Positions 1 through 11,235 of a stretch of DNA of 64,000 bases are shown piece by piece (within the stretch, counting starts at the first letter, position 1; each line of letters begins with the position of its first letter). The notes beneath the pieces are model-generated. The model ran no database searches. It was not told the origin of the DNA and saw only the letters and a program-made list of their open reading frames with translations. Source of the DNA: Vigna angularis (lineage: Eukaryota; Streptophyta; Magnoliopsida; Fabales; Fabaceae); NCBI RefSeq assembly GCF_016808095.1, contig NC_068978.1, forward strand, positions 27,105,306 through 27,169,305, in the 5' to 3' direction. The position numbers were made by a program, and so were the translations under genes.

Positions 1-510
1 ATAATCAAATCATTCAACAATTACACAAGATTCAAAGGCTACAACTAATCCCAACAAAGATGGGTTTGGTTCTCCATTTCCATGGAGAACCCTAAAGCTT
101 ACAAACATGGAAGATGGAAGAAGAAGGAGACCCAAAGGAAGAAGAGGAGATGTTCCCACAAGCTCCTCACGCCCTCCATGAGCTCCAGCCGTGAAATCAC
201 ACCTCCAAAGAACTAAAGACCCAAACCCCTTCGCGTTTTGCTGATGTGTCAGATCCAGCTTATTTAACCCTAAAACGCGAAGGGGTTTGGGTCTTTGGTT
301 CTTTGGAGGTGCATCTCACTCAGAGGAGAGCTTGGAGGGCTGCTAGGGTTCGTGGGAACACTCGCTTCTTCCTCTTGGGTTGTTCATCTTCTTCCATGGC
401 CATTTTGTAAGCTTAAAGGCTCTCCATGGGAATGGAGAGCCAAACCCATCTTGTTGGGATTAGTTGTAGCCTTTGAATTCTTGTGTAATTGTTGAATGAT
501 TTGATTATAT
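1..510. repeat. Inverted repeat inside LTR A
   Basis: Bases 1-240 are an imperfect reverse complement of about 273-510, with a loop of about 32 bases (241-272). Both arms contain the 'caacaattacacaag' block and the 'cccaaaccccttcgcg' block next to the loop. LTR C contains only the right-arm orientation, so the left arm looks like an inverted duplication specific to this LTR copy. The left arm may continue beyond the window. Confidence 0.85.
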
Positions 511-1151
511 ATATGCCTTTTCTATCAATTGCTAGTATTCTTGTTTCCGATCTTAAAGCTTGCATGTAATGGGGACGTTCATGACTTGATTTTGGGGTTT
601 TATGGATTATGGGGACGTAAGATGAAACCTTGAACTGAAATAGGAGTCCTTGTGGGTCATTGATTTTAGGGATGGAAGATGATTCACATGTTGTCTTAGA
701 TCCTAGTTCTTAATGCGGGTTTTGCTTGTTAGATTGTCCAAGGGATTGGAGTTTGATAAGGAAAACCTAGGCTCTTTCACCTAAGGGATTAGGGCTAGAG
801 TGTTTTAGTGGATTGACTTTAGTAAATTGATAGAGAGGAGATGAAATTGGTCATAGACAAGAGTGCATTGGTGAAAACTAACCTTAGCAATGTCATTTCT
901 TACCATTTCTAGTCTTTTCCATTTCCAAGTGCCTTCAATACCAAAGTCCAACCTTGTAATTTTGTATGAATTTACATTTCTGCACTTGTTTTGTAAATTG
1001 ATGTTATGTTATTGAGTCTATGTGATTTGTTAATCGCACAATTCTCTAGTATTACGAGTCTCTTGGGAAAACGATACCCGGTCTTACCGGTTTATTACTT
1101 GAACGATTCGGTGCACTTGCCGAATTTGACCAACAAGTTTTGGGCCTAACA
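1..1151 (+). mobile_element. LTR of Athila-like element A (5' part cut by window edge)
   Basis: Left LTR of the Ty3/gypsy element whose coding region follows on the plus strand. It aligns in reverse complement with LTR C (9953-11240), sharing blocks such as the 'cgttcatgacttgatt' stretch, the run of 'cctaagggattagggct' type sequence, and the end with 'cttgaacgattcggt'. It ends in CCTAACA, followed six bases later by a tRNA-Asp primer binding site. It holds no credible gene; the 66-codon frame at 295-495 is LTR sequence. The first 510 bases form an inverted repeat, listed separately. Confidence 0.8.
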
Positions 1152-1157
1152 AGTTTT

Positions 1158-1175
1158 TGGCGCCGCTGCCGGGGA
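1158..1175 (+). other. Primer binding site (tRNA-Asp), first copy, element A
   Basis: TGGCGCCGCTGCCGGGGA matches the complement of the 3' end of plant tRNA-Asp (TGGCGCCGTTGCCGGGGA) with one mismatch. This tRNA primes minus-strand DNA synthesis in Athila/Tat-type Ty3 elements. It lies six bases after an LTR-like end. Confidence 0.85.
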
Positions 1176-1264
1176 TTTGGGGATTGAACCCGAGTCCCAG
1201 CAACGCCCAATCAAATAATTGGTCAACAAGTTTTTCTTCACTTGCGAGAGAGTTAACAAGTTTT

Positions 1265-1282
1265 TGGCGCAGTTGCCGGGGA
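1265..1282 (+). other. Primer binding site (tRNA-Asp), second copy, element A
   Basis: TGGCGCAGTTGCCGGGGA is again one mismatch from the tRNA-Asp complement, 107 bases after the first copy and also preceded by a 'TTAACAAGTTTT' LTR-type end. Either this or the first copy could be the one used. The stretch between them looks like an LTR end that has been extended or duplicated. Confidence 0.75.
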
Positions 1283-1441
1283 CTCGGTGTTAATACTTTA
1301 CTGCTGTGTAATTCTTAACCAACTTAGGCTTTATTCTTATATTCTTAATTTTCTTTATACTGTGAATAAATTTGTTTTTATTGTTCTTAAAGCTGACCTG
1401 GTGCTCTAGTATTGTTGTTTTTACTGAATGTAAAGAAAAAT

Positions 1442-2129
1442 TCGTACTAGAAGCACACCATCATCTGAACCTCTTCTATTGGATCCTGAAGTTGAAAAGA
1501 CAGCAAGAAGAAACAATAGTCGAAGAAGAAGAGAAAACAGGACTTCAAGAGAAATTTCTCTCACACCTGTAATCTCTGAGCGACCAAACTCTCCCACAGC
1601 TAATCAGGAAATGGGGGATATGGCTGACAACATGAATGATAACGGTAGACAAGCAAGGCGCACCTTGGAAGACTACTCTACTTTCCAGGGCCTCTCCACT
1701 TTAATAATATTGCTCGACCACGGGTAAATGCCGTGAACATGGAAATGAAGCCTGCTCTCATCCATCTAGTGCAGAGTAATCAGTTCAATGGCCTATCACA
1801 CGAGAATCTGTATAATCATTTGGCAACTTTCTTGGAAATTTGCAACACTGTAAAGATCCATCAAGTGCCAGATGAAGCAATAAGGCTTAGCTTGTTTCCA
1901 TTCTCCTTGGGAGGTAATGCTAAGATGTGGCTAAACTATTTCCCTGAAAATAGTTTTACTACTTGGGAGGATGTAGTGGCAAAATTCCTTAACAAATTCT
2001 TTCCACAGTCCAAGGTTAACAAAGGGAAACAGGAGATTTCATCTTTTCAGCAGGATGGCAATGAGACTTTGAGTCAAGCCTGGGATAGATTCAAAGGGCT
2101 ATTGAGAAAGACACTCACTCATGGGTTTG
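1442..2129 (+). pseudogene. Element A gag, 5' part (Athila-like, broken)
   Basis: N-terminal half of a Ty3/gypsy gag (retrotransposon gag, PF03732 type), the structural protein of the virus-like particle. The first frame reads R-T-R-S-T-P then an arginine-rich stretch with EKTARRNNSRRRR, as in the intact gag of element B. The second frame (from about 1733) reads MEMKPALIHLVQ, ALRLSLFPFSL-type and AKMWLN motifs, matching B almost residue for residue. A frameshift near 1700-1730 separates the two frames. The usual ATG seems lost, because an in-frame TAA lies just upstream of the arginine-rich start. The reading frame stops at the insertion of solo LTR D1 and resumes at 7528. Confidence 0.9.
2125..2129. 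repeat. TSD of solo LTR D1 (left copy)
   Basis: GTTTG here and GTTTG at 4735-4739 flank D1 exactly, a perfect 5-bp duplication. Confidence 0.85.
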
Positions 2130-4734
2130 TGATGAATCGATATTTTGCTCACTTCACTTAGTTTACTGTACTAGAATTAATCGGGAAATCGTGCTTAAAT
2201 GTCCAGTATTTTCCCATTTTTCTGAATTGTGCTTAATTCGATCAGAAATTTTGATTTTGATTAATTTGAATTATCTGAAGTTAATAAAGTGCATTATTAA
2301 TTGTAGGGAAATTTTGGATAACATTTTGGGACATTTGGAACCATCTCACTTTTTACAATTTGGAAGAAAGAAAATTGGTTTGGAAACCATGCCAATACAC
2401 ACGGCCATTCCCGGTTTGAAGCAGAAAAGGAATTGGTGTTGTGCAATTGAACGTGTGAAACAAAGATTAAGAGTTGCATATGGGCTGCTGTCACGTTGAA
2501 ATGAATTAATATAACTAACATATAGATTTTACGTGCAGCACCAACATGCAGCAAATGATGGAGGAATCTAGTTCTTGGTTTTATTTCTTTTATGGAAAAT
2601 GTGGAAAAGAGGTGCATACTCCACGGCCACCAAACACATAGTAGAATTGAAATGAAATAAGAAAAGGGGGAACTCACGGCCATCACCTTCTTCTGGGAGA
2701 AATACATGTTGTTATGCTAATTTATTTTGTGGCCTTGGTGACTCATTTTCACGTGTAAACAATACACATGCCCATTCATTTTGGTGAGCATCACATAAGA
2801 AAAGGGGGCACTCACGGCAAACAACAAACAAATACTTCTTTCTTTTAATGGGAGACAAGGAAAGGACCACCAAGTTCCAAGTAGTGGCCACCCTTTTGTC
2901 AAGTAATTGGGAAGAGTTCACGTGAGCTCATGGTCAGCTTTTGGTTCTTCATAAAAAAAACACATGACCTCCTTTTATGCTTTTGACAAATTAAATAAAC
3001 ATTTGTAAGTGACCATACATGAAGAAAACACACGGCCCATAGAGATTTTATTTTAGCAAAATTCTGTTGAGAGCATACATTCAGAAACTTGCAAGGGGCC
3101 ACCACTTGTTAGCAATTGAAAATTCATTTTGAAGTGTTAAAGCTTGATTAAAAAAAAGGGAGCTACCACCCCATGAAAGTTCACGGCCACATATGGGAAG
3201 TTCTAAAGAAGTGCAGGATTTTATTTGAAGTAGTGTTATTCAAGGAGAAAGATCATGGTGCAGCAAAGAGAAAGGAGAAGTGCAGCCCCACACAAGAACA
3301 CAGCAGCTGAGGTTGAGTTCATTAATATGAAGAAGCATCCAGCAGCCATGAGCAAAGGGGGCTGGAATGGGACGTGAAGAAGCAGCTTGGAAGCAGTTGG
3401 TCCAGTAGAGAAGACCTTCACAGTCCAGCACATCCAGCTGAGTTTGAAGAAGAAGCTTCACGGCAGAAGGCAGCTGATCCATGTCCAGTACACACTTCAC
3501 GGCCTTGTCCAGCTTATGGCTAAGAGAGTGGAGCTCATGGTGAGCAGAGCTTTGGTGAGAATGGTCCAGCAGCTTGGAAGCTTGGAGGTGCACGGTGACA
3601 TGGCTGGCTGGAAGAAATGGAAGGTGCTGCAAGTAGATGGAGCAGCCACCACCGAGAAAACTTCTTCACCTTCTTATTGATAGCACACGCAAATTGAAAG
3701 AAGGAAGAAGAGGGGAGCTGCACATGGGTTTTTAGTTTTAAAGGGAAGCCACCTCCTTGATGAAGAAGCTCACGGTCTTCACATCCAGTGGGTCCTTGAC
3801 CGAAGCAAGTGAAAGAGAAGCAAACACACCAGGCAGAAGATGATCAACGTTCCAGAAGCTGGAGTGTAGGCACCTAGGTTGGTTGAAAAGAATTTGGCAA
3901 CATCCGTAGGGGAAGCAAAGTCCACGGACACTACAAAAATTGAGGACCCACAACCTCATTTCTTTGGCACGGCTAGGAGCAATTTGTCCAAGAAATTCGG
4001 GACCAAGCTGGAGACAAAACAAAACGAAAAATCTGGATTGAAAGGCACACAACACACGGGCTGAACATTGGAGGGATACAGTCCAGATTTTTTGCAATAA
4101 AAGGAGAGGAAGACCAAAGAAGAAAGGCAGTAGTTTAGGAAGAGAGCAAATACGGACTTGTTTTATTTTCTGCAGCTTATTTTTCCTCCTCCCCTTTGGG
4201 GAGGTTTAGGATTTGTTTAATTTTACAATTTCATGTATTTGGTTTTAAATTGCATATTCCATTCTGTCAGTTTTCTATTTACGGTTTCAAAACTTCATTT
4301 TCTCAATTTGTTTTCACTGTACTGGTTAAATTAAGTTTTTTGGAAAAAGTTAAATTTCATTTTCATTTAAGTGTTTTATTTTTACCGTCTCTATATTTCA
4401 CCTTTTATTGTTTTCTGCATCGTTAAATTTTACCGTTTCTGCATATTTACTGTTCCATTTTTACCGTCTTTTACCGTTTTCAACATTTTTTACCATTCAG
4501 TTTTTACAGCATTTAAAATGTATTTCACAAGTTTTTAATTTCTGTTTTATTTAAATTTCAGTTTTAATTTAATTTTACCGCTTCAAAACCAAAATCACAA
4601 ACCCCCCACTTCGTGTTAAAATCTAAGACTGAACTCCAAACTTGGTCCTTGAGAGACGACCTAGGAGTCAAATCCTAGTCTATACTGCATTCTTAATTGC
4701 ACATCAAATTTGATCGGCCGCGACAGTCGTATCA
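2130..4734 (+). mobile_element. Solo LTR D1 (family D Ty3 LTR, 2,605 bp)
   Basis: Starts TGATGAATCGATATTTTGC and ends CGACAGTCGTATCA (TG...CA), flanked by the 5-bp duplication GTTTG. It is colinear with D2, D3 and D5. All share the start block followed by CACTTAG, a middle rich in 'cacggcc', a T-rich zone with repeated 'TTTTTACTGTT'-like units (about 4300-4590), and a conserved end box 'tggtccttgagag(a)cgacctaggagtca' (about 4640-4670). No internal retrotransposon sequence and no primer site follow, so it is a solo LTR produced by LTR-LTR recombination. Frames inside it (for example 3240-3680) are on both strands and match no protein I know. Confidence 0.85.
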
Positions 4735-4744
4735 GTTTGATAAG
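4735..4744. repeat. Abutting TSDs between solo LTRs D1 and D2
   Basis: The ten bases between the two LTRs are GTTTG (right TSD of D1) plus ATAAG (left TSD of D2). The right TSD of D2 at 7528-7532 is ATGAG, one mismatch. Removing both LTRs and one copy of each duplication restores the gag sequence found in element B, apart from ordinary substitutions. Confidence 0.85.
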
Positions 4745-7527
4745 TGACGAGTCAAAATTTTATTCATTTCACTTAGTTTATTGTGCTAGAATTAATCGAG
4801 GAATTGTGCTTAATTGTCCAGTATTTTTCCGTTTTTGCTAATTGTGCTTAATTTGATCGGAAATTCTTATTTTAATTAATATTGAATTATCTGAGCTAAT
4901 TATTCGCATTAGTAATTGCAAGAAAAATTTTGGAAATAAATTTAGGACGTTTGAAGGATAAATGAGAAATGGCAATTGAGCCAATGCATCTTAGCCATTT
5001 CAATTTTCGCTGGCTGCCACGTGAATGTTGTGTCAACTTGTGTGTCTTCGTTCGAGTTCAATTCTTATCCGTTTTCCATGCAATGTTTTTTCATAGTTTC
5101 GTATGGATGTCTATTTTCACGTATAGTTTTTCTTTTGTTCAAATTCGTTCTGTGTTGTTCCCAGTATTTTGTTTACTCTCCTATGTCAGTTCAGTGCTTA
5201 CTGTTTGAGTGTTCTAATATGTGTGCATTGTTTGCTTACTGCTTGGTACTTGTGGTGGCTGGAATTGATCATTGGACGGTGTTAAGACCTCACAACACTC
5301 TTAAGCAAGGTTGATTGGCATATCCACATAGAAAAGAATTTTAAATCATTTTGGTTGAAAGCTCACGTTAGGAGGAATCCAAAATGCAATGTGCTGAATT
5401 TTATTGAATTAGTGTTATGAAAGGAAGTGGTGTCATGGCCACATAGAAAGGAGGTGCATTCACTTTGGCTTGAAGTGCAGATGTTTGTTTCATAGCTGGA
5501 CACATGGCCTTTTGTCAAAAGTTGATTGAAGACAATTTGCAAGGGACAATACCACACAGCCATTCACCTTTCTTTGGGAGAAGCACATTTCATTCTCATG
5601 TGTTGTGCTAATTTATTTTGTTTATGGCCACTTGGTGACTTATTTCAAGTGGGAGCACAATTGGCTTAGCAATACACACCTCACACGGCCATACCAATCA
5701 ACAACATAAAAGGGAATCTTCCTTCTTTAAAGAGTTAAGCACATGGAGAAGGGGCCACCACTTGTACGTTGGGAACAACTCCAAATATAATATGCTGAAC
5801 TTTATTAGTGTTAGGTGGTGTCACGGCAAAAGAGATAAAGAAGCTCACGGTTTAAGGAAGTTGCTGCCAAGTTCTTATGCATTCACGGTCACACTACCAT
5901 CCAAGAGAGATTTGTTGTTTTTGGCTTCAAAACATGTGGTCACGGAAGAATAGCTTGGAGGACCCCCTCATGGTTTTTGGCACATCCAAAAGAAGCTATT
6001 ATTTGAAGAAGAGAAGCAGTGTTGCAGAAAAAGACCACGGTTTCTTTGAGAGCTCCACAGAAAATTTCTGAGTTTGGTGCATGAGGTTCCAAAAGGGAGA
6101 AGGAGGCCGTGAGCTCCAAAGGATGGTGGGAGGATGAAGAAAACAAATCACTGCTGGAATGGAGGATGATGTTGCTTGAAGTTCTTGTCTTCTCATTTGG
6201 TTTTGTACATCTTTTCATTTAAGCTTTCAATCATCTACTGTTATATCAATCTTTGTATTTCTTAAACTGTAATTTGTATTTTGTTTGTGCAAGTTGTTGT
6301 TGTAATTTTAGAAGCTTTGTAATTTCATTTTGAGAAGTGTTTTTCCTTCTTTTAAATTGTGGTGCAAGTTTACGGTTGTTTAAAGAGTGTACTCCTTCTT
6401 TCATTTACTTTTCTTTGATGAACTTTTGGTTGAATCCTTGTATTGTTTATGCTTGAATGTTCACGGCTCTTTAAAGGGAAGAAGAAAGAATTGTTTCATA
6501 GTTTTATTTTAAGCAAAGCAAAGGTGATTAAAATTGGAAGGAGGAGAAGAGGTTGGAATTGTTTGGGAGGTGGAGTAGCTAACGGTTCAATTAAATTCCA
6601 GTAGCAACCTTTTGATTCTTTTAGTTTCTTAGATGACATTTCATTGTGGAGAAGAGTAGGTGTTGTACGTCCAAAATTTTCTTCTTTGTAAAAACTAATC
6701 ATCTTTCTTCTATTGTCCATTAGCATTTAGTCAAAATGTGTGACCTTCTCTTACATTTGATTTTGTCTCTTTTAGTGTTTTGGAAGAAGAGTGTCGTGGC
6801 TAGAATGGTGTGCACACAATTTAATTTGCTTTTCATTTAGAAACAAAAAATGTTAATTGAAGTGCAAGCATATGTTTTCTTTGTAAAATAAAATTGGAAT
6901 GGATGATGTAAGGCATGGTGGTGGATGAAAGTCACGCTTTTTAATTTGTAATACACACTTTGAAAGTTTATTTTTACAGCATTGTGTCTCTTCTAATTTT
7001 ACCATTTACTATTTTCTACACTGTTAAATTTTGTCATTACCATTCACTGTTCATTTTATTTTCAACCGTTGTTTTATAGTTTATTTTTTTTTACTGATGT
7101 TTTGGCAAATTTTAATTGTTGTTACGTTTTCCACATATTTACTGTTATAGCCTTTTAATTTCAAGCACAAATGATTTTTACATTTTCTGAAATTACTGTT
7201 TTCTGTATTTAATATTTACTGTATTTTCGTTTTCTGTATTTTAATTTTCTGTTCCAGATTTAATATTAATGTTTTATTTTACTGAAAGTGTTTTTTTTTT
7301 ACTGTAGCAATTTAATATTTACTGTTTCAATTTTGTTTTATCGTTTTAGTTTAATTTTCACCGTATTTTAAGTTTCTGTTCAAACAAATTTTAAACCCCC
7401 CACTGTGTGTGTGATCTGAGACTGAACCCACATTTGGTCCTTGAGAGATGACCTAGGAGTCAATTCCTAGCACTGTACTGCATTATTTAATGCACATCAA
7501 ATTTGTATGACCGCGACAGTCGTATCA
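4745..7527 (+). mobile_element. Solo LTR D2 (family D Ty3 LTR, 2,783 bp)
   Basis: Starts TGACGAGTCAAAATTTTATTC and ends CGACAGTCGTATCA. It has the same architecture as D1, with a 'TACTGTT'-rich zone at about 6960-7380 and the conserved end box at about 7420-7460. The middle differs considerably from D1, so the two are separate old insertions rather than the two LTRs of one element. TSD ATAAG/ATGAG. It contains no gene I can support. Frames at 5762-6218 are LTR sequence. Confidence 0.85.
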
Positions 7528-8500
7528 ATGAGCCTACCGTTCTCAACATGTTTTTGGGAGGATTGAGATCCCAAACCAAATTGATGTTGGATGCCTCAGC
7601 TGGAGGAAATATTAGATGGAAGACACTAGAAGAAGCCCGAGTTAATAGAAAACATGGCTGCAAATGATAGTGAATTGCAGAATGAAAGGGCTCAACAAAA
7701 AGGTGTTTTTCAACTACAATCTTAGGATGCCTTACTAGCTCAAAACAAGATAATGACCCAACAGCTTGAAGCGCTCATGAACAAACTCTCTCAGTTACCA
7801 AAAGAGCTCCAAAATGTGTCACAAGCCCAACATCAAGGATGTGAATTGTGTGGTGGAGAACATACTAATGGTCATTGTGCTATGCAGGTCAATACCCAAG
7901 AAGATGTGAACTATATGGGTAATCAGAATCGTCAAAATCACTATAATCAAGGATGGAGACCACACCCAAGCATGGGCCAAGGACAAGCTGGACCCTCAAA
8001 CAGACCGCCACAACAACAATACCAACCACACCCTTCTTTATCATACAGGACCTCTAAATTGGAGGACACTCTTCAACAATTCATGCAAGTGTCCATCTCC
8101 AACCACAAAAGTACCGAAGCCTCCATCAGAAATTTAGAAATTCAAGTTGGACAACTGGCCAAGAAGCTAGAAGAAAAGTCTGAAAAGAATTTTGGAGCCA
8201 ACATAGAAGCTAACCCAAAGGAAGAATGCAAGGTAATCACCACAAGAAGTGGTAAGTTGCTAGTGAGTTGAGAGAAAAAGGACTTAGAAGAGAGTGATGA
8301 AAGAAACGATGAAAAAGAGAAAAAATTTGAGAATGGAAGAGAAGAAAAGAATGAGGGAAAAGAAAAAGAAGATAGTGTCAGTGGAGAGAAAGAAAAAGAT
8401 GAGGAGGATGAGAGAAGAAAAAGAAAAGAAAAAGAAGTTGAGAAGCCTCTTCCCTATCCACAAAAATACTCAAGAAAGGAGAAGGAGAAGCAGTTTGGGC
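7528..8500 (+). pseudogene. Element A gag, 3' part (broken)
   Basis: Continuation of gag after D2: the frame resumes with EPTVLNMFLGGL and KLMLDASAGGN, as in element B. It then has a frameshift near 7640 and an in-frame stop near 7724. From 7753 a clean 172-residue stretch reads MTQQLEALMNKLSQLPKEL, a zinc-knuckle-like CELCGGEHTNGHC (C-X2-C-X4-H-X4-C) and a long helical linker (TSKLEDTLQQFMQVS). It ends in a TGA at 8269. A lysine/glutamate-rich linker follows to about 8500, split over several frames; in B the matching linker is open. Confidence 0.88.
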
Positions 8501-8505
8501 GGTTC

Positions 8506-9144
8506 ATGGATATCTTCAAGCAATTGGAGATAAAAATAAGATTCTCAGAAGCACTACAACAAATGCCGGCCTATGCAAAATTCATGAAGGAACTCCTCAC
8601 TAAAAAGAGGAAATACATTGAGGAAGAGACCATTGAAGTACAAGGCAACTACAATGCCATTATCCAGAAGTTCCTCCCTCCTAAATTCAAGGATCCTGGT
8701 AGTTTCACCATTCCTTTCACTATAGGTAAGCTAGCTATTGGGAAAGCGTTGATTGACTTGGGTGCAAGCATCAATCTGATGCCTTTCTCTTTATTTGAGA
8801 GAATTGGAGAGCTTGAACTCAAACCTACTCGGATGAGCCTACAATTGGCAGACAGATCCATCAAGTATCCACTTGGCGTGGTGGAAGATGTTCTTGTACG
8901 AGTAGATAAATTTGTGTTTCCAGTGGATTTCGTGATCATGGAAATGGAGGCGGATGTGGAGGTACCACTCATTCTTGGAAGGCCATTCATGAAGACGGCA
9001 AGAGTACTCATAGACGTTGATGATGGTAAGCTCAAGGTGAGGGTGCAAGATGAAGAGGTAAACTTCAATGTTTTTGAAGCAATGTCCCACCCCACTGATG
9101 AGGGACTTGTTTTCAAGTTGATGTGCTTGACGAAGCCTGCATAA
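8506..9144 (+). pseudogene. Element A aspartic protease region
   Basis: Retropepsin-type domain that would cleave the gag-pol polyprotein. The active-site loop reads ALIDLGASINLMP, the DLGA form usual in plant Athila-type elements, followed by the flap-like ADRSIKYPLGVVEDVLV and the C-terminal LILGRPFMKTA motif. The frame is open over 212 codons. It ends and overlaps a second frame starting at 9123, so the protease-RT junction carries a frameshift. Confidence 0.88.
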
Positions 9145-9952
9145 ATGTGGAAAAGGAAATACATGTGTCATCCCCACTTATAAAGACCCTCATAGATGCA
9201 CGTGAGTCTCTCAATGAAGAAGAAGAGAGAATGATTGAAGAGCGTTTAACAGATTTGGATGTGTTGAAGGAGATTCCATCTCATGAGGTGAAGATTGAAG
9301 ATATGAAGACTGATGTCATGGTGGAAGAGAAGAAATTAGAACTAAAAATATTACCCTCTCACTTAAAGTATGTTTTTCTAGAAGAGGGCAACAATAAGCC
9401 TGTGATTATTAGCAGCTCCTTATCATCTGCTGAAGAGAAGAAGTTGATTGAAGTTTTAAAAAGAAACAAAGGAGTTGTAGGATGGTCTATTTATGACTTA
9501 AAGGGGATAAGTCCAACTTATTTCATGCACTGCATTTTCATGGAAGATGACTTTAAACCAGCAACTCAACCTCAAAGAAGGCTACATCCAGTCATGAAAG
9601 AAGAGGTGAGAAAAGAGGTTCTCAAGCTTCTTGAGGCAGGGATCATTTATCCTATCTCTGATAGCACTTGGGTGAGTCCTATGCAAGTAGTGCCCAAGAA
9701 GGGTGGCATGACAGTTATATGCAATGAGAAGAATGAGCTTATACCTACGCGAACTGTCACCGGTTGGAGAATGTGCATTGACTACCGGAAGCTAAATAAG
9801 GCCAATACAAACGACCATTTTCCGCTCCCCTTCATGGATCAAATGCTGGAGAGATTAGCAGGGCAAGCCTTCTATTGCTTCTTGGACGGATACTCTGGTT
9901 ATAATCAAATAGCTGTAGATCCAAAAGATCAAGAAAAGACCGCATTCACATT
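9123..9952 (+). pseudogene. Element A reverse transcriptase, N-terminal part
   Basis: N-terminal linker and fingers/palm of a Ty3/gypsy reverse transcriptase. It shows SPMQVVPKKGGMTV, WRMCIDYRKLNKAN, FPLPFMDQMLERLAG and the catalytic FLDGYSGYNQI motif (first catalytic Asp). The frame runs to the TSD ACATT (9948-9952), where solo LTR C is inserted, and continues at 18598. Codons after 9952 belong to the insertion. Confidence 0.92.
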
Positions 9953-9989
9953 TGCTAGGCGTTGTTGGGACTCGGGTTCAATCCCCAAT

Positions 9990-10007
9990 TCCCCGGCAAC
10001 GGCGCCA
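9990..10007 (-). other. tRNA-Asp primer-site sequence inside LTR C end
   Basis: The minus strand reads TGGCGCCGTTGCCGGGGA, a perfect match to the tRNA-Asp complement. It lies inside the TSD-bounded LTR, six bases (AGTTTT) after a first CCTAGCA end, with a second CCTAGCA at the true boundary. Confidence 0.85.
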
Positions 10008-10974
10008 AAAACTTGCTAGGCAATTAATTTGGCAAGTGTACCGAATCGCTTCAAGTAATATAAAATGGTAAGTCCAAGTATCGTTTTTCCCAAGAGACTC
10101 GTAATACTAAAGAATTGTGCGATTAATAACTCATCCAGACTCCAGAACATAACATCAATTTACAAAACAAGTGCAGAAATGTAAATTCATACATAATTAC
10201 ACAGTTGGACTCTGGTAGTGAAGACACTTAGATATGGAAAAAGGTCAGAAATGATATGGAACGACTTTGCTCAGATTAGATTTCACCACTTTCACTCTTG
10301 TGCATAAAAAGTTTCATCTCCTCTCCATTAATTACTAATGTCAATCCACTAAAACACTCTAGCCCTAATCCCTTAAGTGAAAAAGTCTAGGTTTTCCTTA
10401 TCAAATCCCAATGTCTTGGACAATCTAACAAGTGAAACCGCATTAAGAACTAGGATCTTAAGACAACAAGTGATCATCTTCCATCTCTAGAACCAATAAT
10501 CACTAGGACTCTTGTTTCAATTTGTTCTAGGTTCCACCTTACATCTCCATAACCCATGAAACCTCCAAATCAAGTCATGAACGTGTCCATTACCTGCAGG
10601 CTTTAAGCTCAGAAACAAGAAACTAGAAATTAACAGAGCAGGCATATATATATTCAAATCAGTCATCAATTACACAAGAATTCAGTAATTACATCAATTC
10701 TTAACAAAATGAAACTGGTTCTCCATTTCCATGGAAGAACCTCAAGCTTACAAACATGGTGGATGGGAGAAGAAGAAGACCCAAGGAGGAGAAAAGAGAT
10801 GCTTCCACATGCCCCAAGCGGCCTCCATGAGCTCCTACAGTGAAGTCGCGCCTCCACACTTTCGTTCATGAGCTTTAGGAGGGTTTCCCCCCTCCAAAAA
10901 CTGACTTCTCTGCCTCTGGTTCGCGTTCTTAAAGAGATGAGTCGTAAGTGATTTTTCACTGGGCGAACAGGGCT

Positions 10975-11235
10975 GGCTCGCTGGGCGAGCGTCATTTTTC
11001 GCTGGGCGCGCGCACTCGCTAGGCGAGCGTCCACTGCGCGCTGGACGAGCATCCACTTTTGCGTCCTTGCTGGACGAGCGTCCGCTCCTCGCTGGACGAG
11101 CATCCTCGCTGGTCGACGAGCCTCCTCTCGATGGGCGAGCGTCCACTTGCTGATCATGGGTGACCACTCGCTGGACGAGCGTTCAATGCTCGCTGGACGA
11201 GCGTCCTCGCTGGTCGACGAGCGTCCTCTCGCTGG
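10975..11235. repeat. GGACGAGCGTCC minisatellite in LTR C (part 1)
   Basis: Roughly a dozen irregularly spaced units of 'cgctggacgagcgtcc' and variants such as 'cgctgggcgagcgtcc'. The core GGACG-AG-CGTCC is itself an inverted repeat. The array resumes at 18155-18412 on the other side of element B. Confidence 0.9.

Noticed and set aside
3236..4097. Several 60-130-codon ORFs on both strands in D1
   Set aside because: LTR sequence; no frame is shared with D2, D3 or D5 and no homology is recognised.
2130..7527. D1 and D2 as the two LTRs of a single retrotransposon
   Set aside because: Only ten bases lie between them, made of two different TSDs; there is no internal region or primer site, and the two LTRs are strongly diverged.
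8649..9177. 171-codon and 112-codon antisense ORFs
   Set aside because: Shadows of the protease frame of element A on the opposite strand. The same holds for 14203-15120 against element B.
9990..10007. tRNA-Asp gene fragment
   Set aside because: Only the 18 bases complementary to the tRNA 3' end are present, in LTR-junction context; no cloverleaf can be formed. The same applies to 1158, 16618, 38137 and 39021.
10975..11235. Regularly spaced palindromic repeats resembling a CRISPR array
   Set aside because: Spacers are short, degenerate and repeat-derived, the array lies in a plant LTR, and there are no cas genes.
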